64,000 bases of DNA. It comes from Diprion similis (Eukaryota; Arthropoda; Insecta; Hymenoptera; Diprionidae). The DNA lies in contig NC_060108.1 in assembly GCF_021155765.1 (NCBI RefSeq), positions 14,099,025 through 14,163,024 of the forward strand, written 5' to 3'. The notes beneath the pieces were generated by a model. The model saw only the letters and a list, made by a program, of their open reading frames with translations, did no database searches and was not told where the DNA came from. A program made the translations under genes and the position numbers. Positions within the stretch are counted from its first letter, which is position 1. Each line of letters begins with the position of its first letter. Positions 25,218 through 59,602 of this stretch are shown piece by piece.

Positions 25218-26230
25218 AATTAATCTAGAAAGGGTCATACAAATCGATTCGAAGACGAAAAATTCTCGGCTCCAAAAATGACCAAAAAACTAAGGCTAAC
25301 CCCTTTGGATTTTTTGCGAAAATTTCGACGATTCTGAAAAATGCTGCAATAAATTCTTTCAGGCACTATTCCGACGTAATTTTGCGAGAGAAATCGATTG
25401 ATCGCAGTCCGAATGCGCTGCGAGCTACGGATCAAAAGTTACAGCCAAAAAACGGAAAACGTATTTTCTCAATTTTTCTGCTGCTGGTCTCTGCGGTGTA
25501 ATTTCTCTGCTGTTGGTCCTACGCTTTTTTTCTTGTGTGTTTCTGAGTTCCTGGGCGTCCAATTAATCTAGAAAGGGTCATACAAATCGATTCAGAGACG
25601 AAAAATTCTCGGGTCCAAAAATGACGAAGATTTATAGTTACACAGAAAGAGAAATTCCCGAAATAAATAACATTGGCAGCCACGCGCATGCGCAAGCGCT
25701 ATTTGCTGGCAGCGCGGGCCTCCCCACTCCGCGCTTAGCGCTGGAGAGGGGCAGTTCTGGTTATATAACCGAGCGCGTCAAGCGAGGGCATTCTGGAGAC
25801 ACTTTCCGACGAACACTGAGAGCGCGCGTGTACGGAGTACCAAAAAAAAAAAAATACATATTGGAACACGTTGATTCGAAGATTCTCTCCTAACCTAACT
25901 CGAACAGTGCTGCAATAAATTCAATCAGGCACTATTCCGACGTAATTTTGCGGGAGAAATTGATTAGGTGCAGTCCGAATGCGCTGCGAGCAACGGATCA
26001 AAAGTTACAGCCAAAAAAACGAAAGACGTATTTTCTCAATTTTTCTGCTGCTGGTCTTTGCGTAGTAATTTCTCTGCTGTGGTCCTACGCGTTTTTTCCT
26101 ATATTTTCTGAGTTCCTGGGCGTCCAATTAATCTTGAAAGGGCCATACGAATCGATTCCAAGACGGAAAATTTCACTCTCAAAAAATGGCAAAAAAAGTA
26201 AGGCTAACCCCTTTGTATTTTTGGGTCTCA
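25218..26230. repeat. Diverged tandem repeat, unit about 343 bp
   Basis: The start AATTAATCT.GAAAGGG recurs at 25218, 25561 and 26126. Between the first two, the unit is 343 bp. Long stretches match, for example GGCACTATTCCGACGTAATT and CAGTCCGAATGCGCTGCGAG occur in copies 1 and 2, each with scattered substitutions. Copy 3 is partial and ends near 26230. Open frames across the repeat have no family resemblance. It looks like a satellite-type array or a fragment of a larger dispersed repeat. Confidence 0.85.
25626..25907. repeat. GC-rich segment replacing part of repeat copy 2
   Basis: Where copy 1 has 59 nt (25283-25341), copy 2 has 282 nt of unrelated sequence. It is locally very GC-rich (around 25680-25840), contains the perfect palindrome GGTTATATAACC, and has a run of A residues near 25842-25854. 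The A-run suggests an inserted short retroposon, but no flanking duplication was identified. Confidence 0.55.
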
Positions 26231-29200
26231 TGGTGTAAATGATTGCATGGTTCTTCATAGATTGTATTTCAGAACTGAAATACATTCAAAGAACAAGGCA
26301 GATATGTGGCATGCTTATATTCGTCGTAAGTTTGTGCCGCATAGCAGCATTTATAATTTATCATGCTTGAGTGATAGGGCACGGACTTGCGCTTTCGAGA
26401 TCTGGTTTCATTTTCATGAATTATGATGGAACTGAAGTCAAAAAATTCTAAGGTGTGACACCAGTGGGCACTAAATGGGTAATCTAGTTTACCCCGATGC
26501 CCCAGTCTACAAACTTCCAGCTCTCGTTCGATTTGCGCACGGAAGGCTTTATGTAATAAAATGGTTTTTTTTTTACTTTGTTATTTAAACAAAACGAACA
26601 CTACCATACCATCTGAATCTCTAATCTAATCAGTTCCGAGTTCAGAAGAGCCACATTGATTGAGAACAAATCATTTGAATGCTTTTTTAAATTTTGTCAT
26701 TCGAATAATTCGAAAGCTGTCCTGAACAGATCCAAAATATAATAAGATCCAAGTTAAGAAGAGTCACTTCGATTTTATCGGATATAAAATCAATTTGTTG
26801 CACACACGCTTGTCCAGCCGTTGATCTGATAATAGTTAGATAAGATTCTGGAGACCTCAAATCGTAGAAATTTTGAGAGGACTGAACTTTTCATTTTCTG
26901 AATATTAATTGAGAAACGTTGAAAAACGGTCACGGCTTGCATTTAAGTAACATTCTCATGTAAAAGCTGTTCAAATGATTTCATGTAATCCTCGTTACGA
27001 AAGCTCATCGAGCTTTTCTAGCATTACTGTTGTATTTCCGGCAAATCGATTCCTAAGCGCACCATGCATACAAATTACCATCGAATACAATTCACACACG
27101 TAGAGGTAAGCATCACTTTATTTACTTGTAGCGTGCAATGTTAGTGGGAATATTGTTAAAACAAAAGTTGCGTGAAATTATGATCAGACAAACAAACTTC
27201 CTAAGGTAACTTACAGATCTCTGCACCTCAAAAAGAATTGGTATTCTGCTTGTAATGCTGTAATGGAAATTCGGCAGTTATTAACTTCAAAATTGATGAA
27301 AATTATCACGATTAAAAAAATGAGAGATCCGCGATAGTTCACAGTAAAAATCTCAGGTCAACCTGTAGTTTAGAAACACAGGGGAAATACTCTATATGCA
27401 TTTTTTGCGACGTGAGGAAGTGTAGGAACTAGTCTCAAACGATGTAAGGTTTAGCACGGAATCATTTAGCACAGCTGTGTTGTCATGTTCACTGTAAGAG
27501 ATTATTTGTGAAATTTGCAATTATTGTAGTTAAAAACACTTTTAAAAACAAGGACGGGAATGACTGTATATAGGTATTCAAAAAAAATCACTTTCACATA
27601 TATTTATATTTATTGACAATTATTGTATCAGAATCAGACAAGTATTATTCATTCGTTTATAAGTTGATGTGTTTGAATGAGGATTGATGTCTAAAATAGT
27701 AGCAGGTGTTATAAAAAAAATTATATGAGAAAAAAAAATTATAATAATCGAAAGAAAGGAGCAGGAAAAAAGTGACAGGGTGCACGTAGCTATTATCAGT
27801 ACATAGCAGTTACTATGTGAAACACTTTGTCAAGAAATGAGTCAAGTGAGTCTTAGAGGTATGGTTCGAAATTTTGAAGCTGTCATTGTTGATATATCGA
27901 GTCATGTGTAGTAGTAAGTATATCGAGTGTAGCTACTATATATACTGAACACGACCAAATGGAGATTTATAGTCATGTACAAAGTCGAAAAAGGTTCAAA
28001 ATGGTGCCAAAGTAATGCTGTTAATCCGCTTGAGCAGCTTATAAGAAAATAAAATTAAGATTAGTTTGCTACAGTCTTACATATCTACAGACACATCAGG
28101 GTCACAAGATTTAGAGGCCACAGGCACGTGCCGCCAGGAGTTGTGGATGAAAAACGAGTCAACAGGGAGGGTAACTAATTCTACTTAGAAAATAATGTTA
28201 ACGCAATGGACTGAATTTAAATGTTGAGAAATAGATTATAATTTTAATATGATTCCAGTACAGGTGTAAAGACTTGATGAGTAGAAATTACACACAAGAT
28301 TTTTCCAAGTTATTGTATCATTTCTTGGAGTACCTGCAGGTACACAGATGTCGGACGCCTTTACATTTGCGAGACAGACTCTGGTCTCCGAGAGTCGATA
28401 TGCGAACCTTGTTTGCCAATTCAATTGCTAAGAATGCAATTTTGCTATGATAACTGTTTTTCAGTTTTTAATCATTTCAATATTTTCATATTCAACGGAG
28501 AGTAGATCGCATTAATGTTTGTTATATGTGACTTTCATGTATGAACTACACGATCCATCACTCGGTCTCAGGAAAATGTCAAATATAGTACAGCAGTACT
28601 CTACTGTGCAAACCCAACAAACAAGGTACTCGCATATCAAAAACAAAGTACAAAATACACCGAATTTGTACTTTGATAATAAAATACGCGATGTCCGCGA
28701 CGAATATAAGATAGACCCATAATATCCAATGCTGGCTGTCGTGGGATCATTTCAGCATTCTGTTCGAGTGGTTCCTATCCATACGCCCCATAACTACTTT
28801 TCTAATGTAAACACCTTACGGATTCTACTGCTGTCTCAAAAACTATGCTTCTTCTCTGACATGCACACAATACAATGCCGTGTGATTGATTACACCGGTT
28901 TAGAAAGTTAATTGGCTGTGACTGCTATACACGAAATGTTTATAAAGTTATACATCTTTAATTACCAGCTTATTTTTTAGCAAGGCTGATGAATCGAAAT
29001 TGGCAGTATAGATGGTCAAAATAGTATTACTTTTACTTCATATACAGGTATCATATTACATCATAAAATAAAATAAAGTCCTACGTCATATTATATATAT
29101 TGTTGATATCACTAAAATTTATGCCAATAATAAGCACGCAGCTCTCAAGTCTGAACAGTTTCGGAATGATATGTTGCAACCGACATGTAAATGATCCTGA

Positions 29201-29582
29201 TTGATGATTTCTCAACCAGCACTCTGTCTTTGATTTAGGAAAGAAAAAAATACATTTTAAACACAGAATGGCTAAATCAAGTCAATTGGTATCTTGTGAA
29301 TCGCGGTAATGTGCATGTTATTTTGAGATAACTATAGAATCCGTACTCAAGGATGTGTTTAATTAGCTTGCGAGATATTTCGATTTCGAAAGCACGGTTC
29401 AATCTGGTACCGTATTTCACGATGGACGATGGTACTCCCATGATTGTAAGAGAAGTTGCCAGTTAGCCATGGCCACCAGATCAGGAGGTGACCGTTTGAT
29501 TTTGGGTGTGGGGGTACATCTTGATGTACCGCGCGAGTCGAGAGTAGAACCAGCGGCGCATACGCGCCGGCTCCTATGCACC
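26231..29582. other. Intergenic region between RIOK1 and SMG1
   Basis: About 3.3 kb of AT-rich sequence with only short random open frames. The end nearest SMG1 is presumably its 3' UTR. No RNA gene, transposase or conserved exon was seen. Confidence 0.5.
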
Positions 29583-49210
<19,628 letters not shown>

Positions 49211-50351
49211 CACATCACTCTACCGTTGGTCGGCATGACCCATAGACCTGAACGACACAACCTCTGGGTAAAATTTACAGTCCTTGGTGTAGTTGAACAA
49301 AATTAGAGAACATCAGATATTGGGGTATGGACGTGATCGAGAGTGGCGACTGGAGCCGAATGCCAGTCACGGCTGGTCTAATTATCTCCAAATCACTGGC
49401 AGCCCACTCCAGCGATAGACGCTGAACGTGTGTGTTCAAAGAACGCCAAAGTTCCAGGAGCAGGTAGCAACGGCACCCTGTTTATTCGTGGGCCTTGCAG
49501 GCCGAACACGAACCGAGAGCCCGATATATCGAGACGTATCTCGTGAGCCGTACGTCGTAAGCTATGCTGAAATTCGTATGTTCTGGCACCTTGATTGTAT
49601 ATTTTTTTAATATTCCTGATCTTTTTGTTAAAATTTGTTATTACAGATGTTGTGCAATCGATCAGTCAAAAAAGGCGTAAGCACAAGCGCACGATATGAT
49701 AACCGATGCCAATTTAACACCCAAGAGTGTAGAAATTATTGGTCAAAGAGCTGTTGGTATACTACGCCATAACGGCTATACTCACGCTTAAAGTCACACT
49801 CGAGTCACGACCACGGTTTTATCGAGCTCGCGATACTACAGAACTAAACGCGACTTCGCGTCTTTCTTTAAACTTGTTTCAACTTTTTCAGCATGTAGCT
49901 TCACGTAGTTACTTTTGTTTACGTAAAACGCATATCCGGTCCGTTCAGTCCTGCCATCTGTTGCTCAGGTTGAAAAAGAATGAAAATCGTTACTCCCACC
50001 CACGCCGTTTCTATAGCAACAGTTTACAGAGCCAATTTCAACTTCACTTGTCAAGCATCAATCCGGTGAACTTTTAGCACGTTCGTTTAAAGTCGTGTAT
50101 CACGTTACTTATTCACCGGAGCCGTGTATCACGGTTGCCTTAATTGTACACAGCTATTAACTTTATCAGAAATCTGCGCTATAGTTCGTTGAATTGGTCG
50201 TTTTTAAATTAACGAAGATTATCGATCGAGTACCCGTAAGGCGGGTCTCTTCGCCGCATTTCGTTTCTGTCCTCCATCTCTACTCTGAATTCATTGTAAT
50301 ACATTAGTATTATCATTCGTCTGAGAATTCGGCTGATTGCTTCTCTTCACA
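49211..50351. promoter_or_regulatory. Shared divergent promoter region of SMG1 (-) and Rm62 (+)
   Basis: The two coding regions start 1.1 kb apart on opposite strands. The segment nearest 50351 is the 5' leader of the helicase mRNA. No TATA box is convincing for either gene. Local open frames, such as 49739-50077, have no family signature. Confidence 0.45.
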
Positions 50352-54494
<4,143 letters not shown>

Positions 54495-56695
54495 TACTGT
54501 TGCATTTATATCTGATATTGGATATGAATGACTATCAATTAGGTTCTGGAAAGATTTTCTTGCAACAGTAAGCGTGAATTGGTATCTATATCTATAATAT
54601 TAGATAACATATTTCTACTAGTGTGACTGTTAGTTTTTAGGCATGACCGTAGTTGAATCAGGCATTCAAGAGGGAGAGCAGTAATTGGAGCTTCACAAAA
54701 TTGCAATATTTTATTTAACCAGAGTGTTTTGAAATTCTTTGTCATGATAGGCATGTTCCAATTATGGCGCCTATAATAGCTTCGATATCACATATTATTC
54801 TATTCAAGAACTGTTGGCTTTGAAAGTATGTGGAGATACATATATTTATATAGGTACAGGTGTGGGTATACCAGTACTAGATAGATCTACATCCAATTTA
54901 TTGAGACTGTTCTTTTAAATGTTTCTGTTGAGCGGAAACGATTCGGTATAAAATTAATTATGTGTTGAGTGGTTTGAAAATTCCTCTTTAAATATCTAAG
55001 TGATTTTATGAGGTTCTAGTCAAGAGAATTATATTATTGTGACTTTCTTGAAAAGTAGAGTCAGGTATTCACACTCATATTCCTATAGTAAACCTAAGAA
55101 AAACAGGACTAAGTCTGTAAGAAGTTTTATGTTTCGTTTGAATCATTTTCGATGAATAAGAAGAAGACTTTACCTAGAATGTATTAATATTTATAAATAA
55201 CGAGTTTATACTTTGGGCGGATTGGAACACAGGGTGAAGATTATTTTTGTAACTGCAAAGGTATAGTTGGAGTTGGATGGTGAAAAAAGCCAAGAGATGG
55301 ATGGTGAAAAAAGCCAAGAGCCAGGCGATGTAATATAAAGATAACACGCTCAAGTGTAACATAGGCAAGTAATTCCTCGTGATATGTGTATTCTAAATTG
55401 TTAATAATTTGTTGAACCTTATGGAAATGATTGAACACATGGACTAAATAGCAATAACTTAAAGTATGACTCTCTTGTCTTACGGTCCTGCCTAAGATAA
55501 TATTCCCAGCAGGCTATCACAAATAGGATACATCTGCATACATAATTATATGATTATGTATCATTGTTCCCTATGTAATTACAACTCTAAGCAGTCATTA
55601 GTCAAATAGCTTTGGTATTATTTAATTATTGTTCCAATACTATGTATGCGGCGTATGCATTGTCTTCAGATAGTCAACACAATACATGAATTGGTACCGG
55701 TTATTCAGACATCATGTATGATATAATTTTTGCACTTTAGTTACATTATGTACTCGTATAGCTGCGTTCAGTATTTTCTGTGATCTCGTAAATTGAATAA
55801 GTAGATTGATAAAATACTAAATATATTCCGGAAATCTATGATCGTATACAATTACCAGTGTTCTATCTATTTCCAGTTTTCCCCCTTTTCATCATTGTGG
55901 TCAATATGTTCCATTGAAGTTTCAGTAATTCCTCATTTCACTAATTTACAAGGGGAAATTGGTTTGTAATTATACGTATGTCATGTATCCTTCCACCATG
56001 TTGATACAACTCTTCATCAGGCTTCGTCCATCGGGACTGTAAAGTGCTGTAAACCATACTGTAAACTGTAAACAGGCTGTGGAGGGTAGAGGCAAAGAGT
56101 ATGGAGTATGGGATGTCTCACCCCTAGAATAGAAATTTGTCTCACCTTCCAGTTGTAGCTGAGGCGCCGTGCATACCCTATCCAGTGTATAGTAGAGATC
56201 AGTGGGAATAGGAGAGAGCACAGAAGACGGTGAGTGGGAGGTACTACTAGATCGCAGCGACGCATGTGGCAGCGAGCGAAAAAAGTAGCGGAGCTCGCAT
56301 GGAACTTGTGATGGGGACACACGGTCTCCTTGAAATGAGGCTTCGTTTCCAGATCCGTATGTAAAACCGCGGTAGAAGCTGGCAAAAAATTTTCTACTGG
56401 CAACGCTAGTTGTGTCCAGATTCTGATTTAATAATTCGTGCAATTTTGAAAGTGTCAAGTATTCTATCTATCCGAGATTTGATATTATGTGCACTGTGTG
56501 TTGATGCACTCTGATGGTTGTTTATGGTTACACTAGTTATCAGAATCCTTTTGCGTGTTTGAGCAAAGCAAGCTAAATTGATAACAAACGTTCTCGCTTT
56601 GGCCTAGGTTTGCAAACTGTTGCAACAAAATAAATCACTTTTGCAAAACTTGATTAAATCTCAGGCATGACAAATGTGTACACATCACATTGAGG
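54495..56695. other. Rm62 3' untranslated region and intergenic sequence to TSSC4
   Basis: Probably a long AT-rich 3' UTR followed by the TSSC4 promoter and leader. A minus-strand open frame at 55970-56458 begins at TTG, has no ATG at its start and has no family resemblance, so I do not call it. A short candidate uORF (ATG at 56666, stop TGA at 56690-56692) lies just before TSSC4. Confidence 0.45.
55274..55320 (+). repeat. 24-bp tandem duplication
   Basis: The unit TGGATGGTGAAAAAAGCC plus AAGAGA occurs twice head to tail, the second copy lacking the final base. It is a local duplication in the presumed Rm62 3' UTR. Confidence 0.85.
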
Positions 56696-57478
56696 ATGCA
56701 CATGTCGAATAAATTCATGTTGTACGGCGGTGATGGGGCTTTTGCTGATAGGCAAAAGAAATTGTTTGATCAGTTGTCAATTGCTGAAAAAGAATGCAAC
56801 AGGGGAAGAAATATTGAGAATAGCATTGTGCCAATGGATATTCAACCTATAAATGCAGATGAACATCATCCTCCTCGGATGGGTAGAAAACGTAAGAGTG
56901 AAACAAGGCAGTTTCGTGGTAAGGAAAGCATCTTCAAAAGGCCAGAAGGCCCGGCACCCTGCAATAAATCTCGCAGCATTCCGGATCACCACAGAAATCC
57001 TCATAAATGGGTGAAGTACAGCTTGGATGATGTTTCCAGTGACGATATGACTGATTGTAGCAACGCTAGGACTGCCTTTGCTTTTCTTAAAGAGCTAAAG
57101 GCTCGTAAAGCTAAAGAAGACCTGGAAAGTAAGAGGTGCTCAGACTTGTCAATGGACTGCAGCGATAAAGATGACCCTGCTGGTTCCCAAGTCATAAGCT
57201 TCAAAAAACCGAAACAAATGACGAGCATTCAATACCAAAAGCCAGATAAATTTGACCGAAGGAATCGCAATCCTAGTGATGCGGCAGTAATTGTTGAACA
57301 TGAGGAAAAGCCAATGTTTCGTAGTAGTAAGGTTGTTATGCCAGAATATGTTGTTGGTCAGAAACAGAAGAAGAAGGACAAAGAGAAGCGAGCAGCTGTG
57401 AAGGTGAAAGTTGATCGTACCAAGGAATTGAAATTAAAACATTTGCACGAATTTGATGAGGAGGATGATCAAATCTGA
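56696..57478 (+). CDS. TSSC4: TSSC4, U5 snRNP assembly factor
   Basis: A single uninterrupted exon encodes 260 residues. Near the N-terminus MLYGGDGAFADRQKKLFDQL matches the family's opening motif. The central GKESIFKRPEGPAP and NPHKWVKYSLDDVS are the conserved TSSC4 core. The C-terminal third is Lys-rich and ends in an acidic DEEDDQI. TSSC4 is a largely disordered nuclear protein that binds PRPF8/SNRNP200 and helps assembly and recycling of the U5 and U4/U6.U5 snRNPs. The first ATG at 56696 is used, and a second Met at 56702 could also serve. The intronless structure is unusual beside its neighbours. Retroposition is possible, but no parent copy is visible here. Confidence 0.8.
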   Translation: MHMSNKFMLYGGDGAFADRQKKLFDQLSIAEKECNRGRNIENSIVPMDIQPINADEHHPPRMGRKRKSETRQFRGKESIFKRPEGPAPCNKSRSIPDHHRNPHKWVKYSLDDVSSDDMTDCSNARTAFAFLKELKARKAKEDLESKRCSDLSMDCSDKDDPAGSQVISFKKPKQMTSIQYQKPDKFDRRNRNPSDAAVIVEHEEKPMFRSSKVVMPEYVVGQKQKKKDKEKRAAVKVKVDRTKELKLKHLHEFDEEDDQI

Positions 57479-57906
57479 GATTATTTTTGCAATGAATTAT
57501 ATTTATACCTATTGTTTGATATCTGTCAAATTCTTAAAATATAAAGATATTACCCAATGTACTAGTTATATACTTTCAATTAGTAAAACTATTTAGTCTT
57601 GATTTAAGGTAAAAAAAATTCTTTCAGAGATTCACAAAATCATACTTTCAATTTTGAAGAAAACTTAATTTTTATATTTGAGCCGATGATAACTTTTTTT
57701 TAATATGAGAAACAAGTTTTATGTATATTTCGGTGGTATACAGATAACTTGAAATGAATTTTTCTAACAGGTCTTTTATTTTTCTGTGCTTTCTAATTCC
57801 ATACAGTCTGTTGTTGATACACGTACAATGATGATGAATTTATTCTTGGTATTAACTGCCGTACAGTGGATAGACTTTCCTCCTAAATCCAATTCCTTGA
57901 TTTATC
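57479..57906. other. Convergent 3' ends of TSSC4 and the minus-strand gene
   Basis: Short AT-rich interval. An AATAAA on the minus strand at 57844-57839 lies 63 nt past the stop of the minus-strand gene. Nothing else is visible. Confidence 0.55.
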
Positions 57907-58955
57907 TTAATTTTTGTCTTCCATGGTTGCTTTCATTTCCTTGATAGCAGCCTTCAACCTACTATGTCGAACTTTCAACCTTCTATTCTTTTGCTGTAAA
58001 CTCTTAATTTTCTTTCGTTTTGTTTCAATTTCCTCAGCCGCCAGGGTACAATCTTCCTGTGCCTTTTCAGAAGTCCACGAATCATTGCTTTCCCAGTCTT
58101 TGGTAAAACCCGGTATCAAGGGTTTTGCTTTCCTGAGATTATAGAGTCGTAATTATTAAAGATATATCAATGTATGTAGCGATGAATAACCCATCAAGTA
58201 ATAGAAAATCAATAGCCTAAATACCTTTTATGTGATTTTGGGCGCGTCTTCTTACCCCACCTCTCTCGAGCTTGGTGAGAATGACAATCTGAGTCTGTGC
58301 TTAGCAACGCATCACCATTTGCCTTCAATGTTTCACTATGTATGGAAAGCTCCGAAGAACTGGCATCATTCTGAACCAGATCTTTGGAATCGGTTTCAAA
58401 ATATCCCTCCTTGGTTGTTTCATTCGCATGCAGCTCCTCACAATTGACACTTGTCATAGGGAAGGTTGTGACATCAGCGGATGTTATTGCCTGAAGTTTG
58501 GATTGAGTGGAGTCTTTTTTTTTCAACTCTATTTCGCAGCTGCAAAGATAATTCAGGTTTAACACATCGTATGATTTATTGTTTAAATACTGCCGACATA
58601 CTTCATCTTCGGACCTGTAGCAACAATACTTTTTCGTCAATGAATTAAATCCAGAAAATGTTGCGTTAGGTAGGCGTCATCCAATGCATTTGAGGGTTAG
58701 ATCATGAACATCTGTCAGCTGGTCAGTTATTCCCCACCATGTGGTCAGACGTCAAATTATTATGTATGTTGGATGGCTGCCTTCACGGTTTATGACTCCG
58801 AGATCCAACAATCTGTGGATTTAACGCAAGGCCCGAATTAAGCTTGATGTGTCATCGCCTTTCCCGCAAACAATTTTAGATGACAAGTTTTAGATCGGCG
58901 TTGACGGTTGTATGCATTAAAAAATTTACGACCATATTAATGTCTTCTTTGGCAT
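57907..58955 (-). CDS. Unrecognised small coiled-coil protein
   Basis: Proposed exons on the minus strand are 58955-58933, 58614-58225 and 58132-57907, giving 212 residues in phase. The last two exons are well supported: donor after HKR at 58224, acceptor CTCAG ending at 58133, and a poly(A) signal after the stop. The first exon (MPKKTLI) is only a phase-compatible candidate with a weak GTCGTA donor. The middle is Ser/Asp/Glu-rich. A basic KKTRPKSHKRKAKP could be a nuclear localisation signal. It is followed by PGFTKDWESNDSW and a C-terminal Lys/Arg/Leu-rich coiled coil (about the last 45 residues). THAP-type proteins have similar tails, but no THAP zinc finger is visible. Function unknown. 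Confidence 0.5.
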
Positions 58956-59602
58956 TCCAAATCTGTGCTTCGACCAACTAACGCAGTTCCAGAGTCTCAG
59001 TATGGTGTTTTGCGAAATGTTGGACAAAACGCGGTGTTTAACGAGCGATTTCTTTCACATAGGCTTTCAACGACATAGGTATAGAGTAGGTGAGTAGGTA
59101 TGTATGTACGAGTCGGTCTCGCTTGTGCTTCCAGGGTAGAAGTCACACAAGTTCCACCGAAGAGAGAAACACTGTTGTAAACATTTCATCAATCGCCCCT
59201 CACCTCCTCCTGGTTCGCTGATAAAAATTACTGATAATAAACAATAAATCTGTATGCATAAGCACGTGAAAGAATAACAGAGTTCAAAATCGTTAAGGCA
59301 CGTTCTCGTTTCACATTTTCTTGTGGATGTTCAGAGATCATCTTCCCATTGGCGATTCCATCAAGTAATCATCGAGCTATCCAATGGCGTGGTGATTTTG
59401 ATTGGCAATTGCAATCATCCGCAGATCGAAAACTCGCCTATATCGGGAACTTCACGGACGTTGAGTTACGTTCTATTGGGACTATGTTGTTTCTCTTATT
59501 ATCGAATTGCCAAGGAAGGCTTTCCCGATTCTACTGCGAGTGCTACGATCGGGCGCAACGAAAGTGTGACGGCAGGTGAAGGCGGAAGGGGACACGTCAA
59601 AC
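58956..59602. other. Divergent upstream region of the coiled-coil gene and RNF126
   Basis: Presumed shared promoter for the minus-strand coiled-coil gene and the plus-strand RNF126 gene. The plus-strand frames at 59323-59610 overlap the RNF126 leader out of frame with its CDS and are not called. Confidence 0.45.

Noticed and set aside
55970-56458. 162-codon minus-strand open frame
   Set aside because: It begins at TTG with no ATG at its start, has no recognisable domain, and its Ser/Pro composition fits chance in a locally GC-richer segment.
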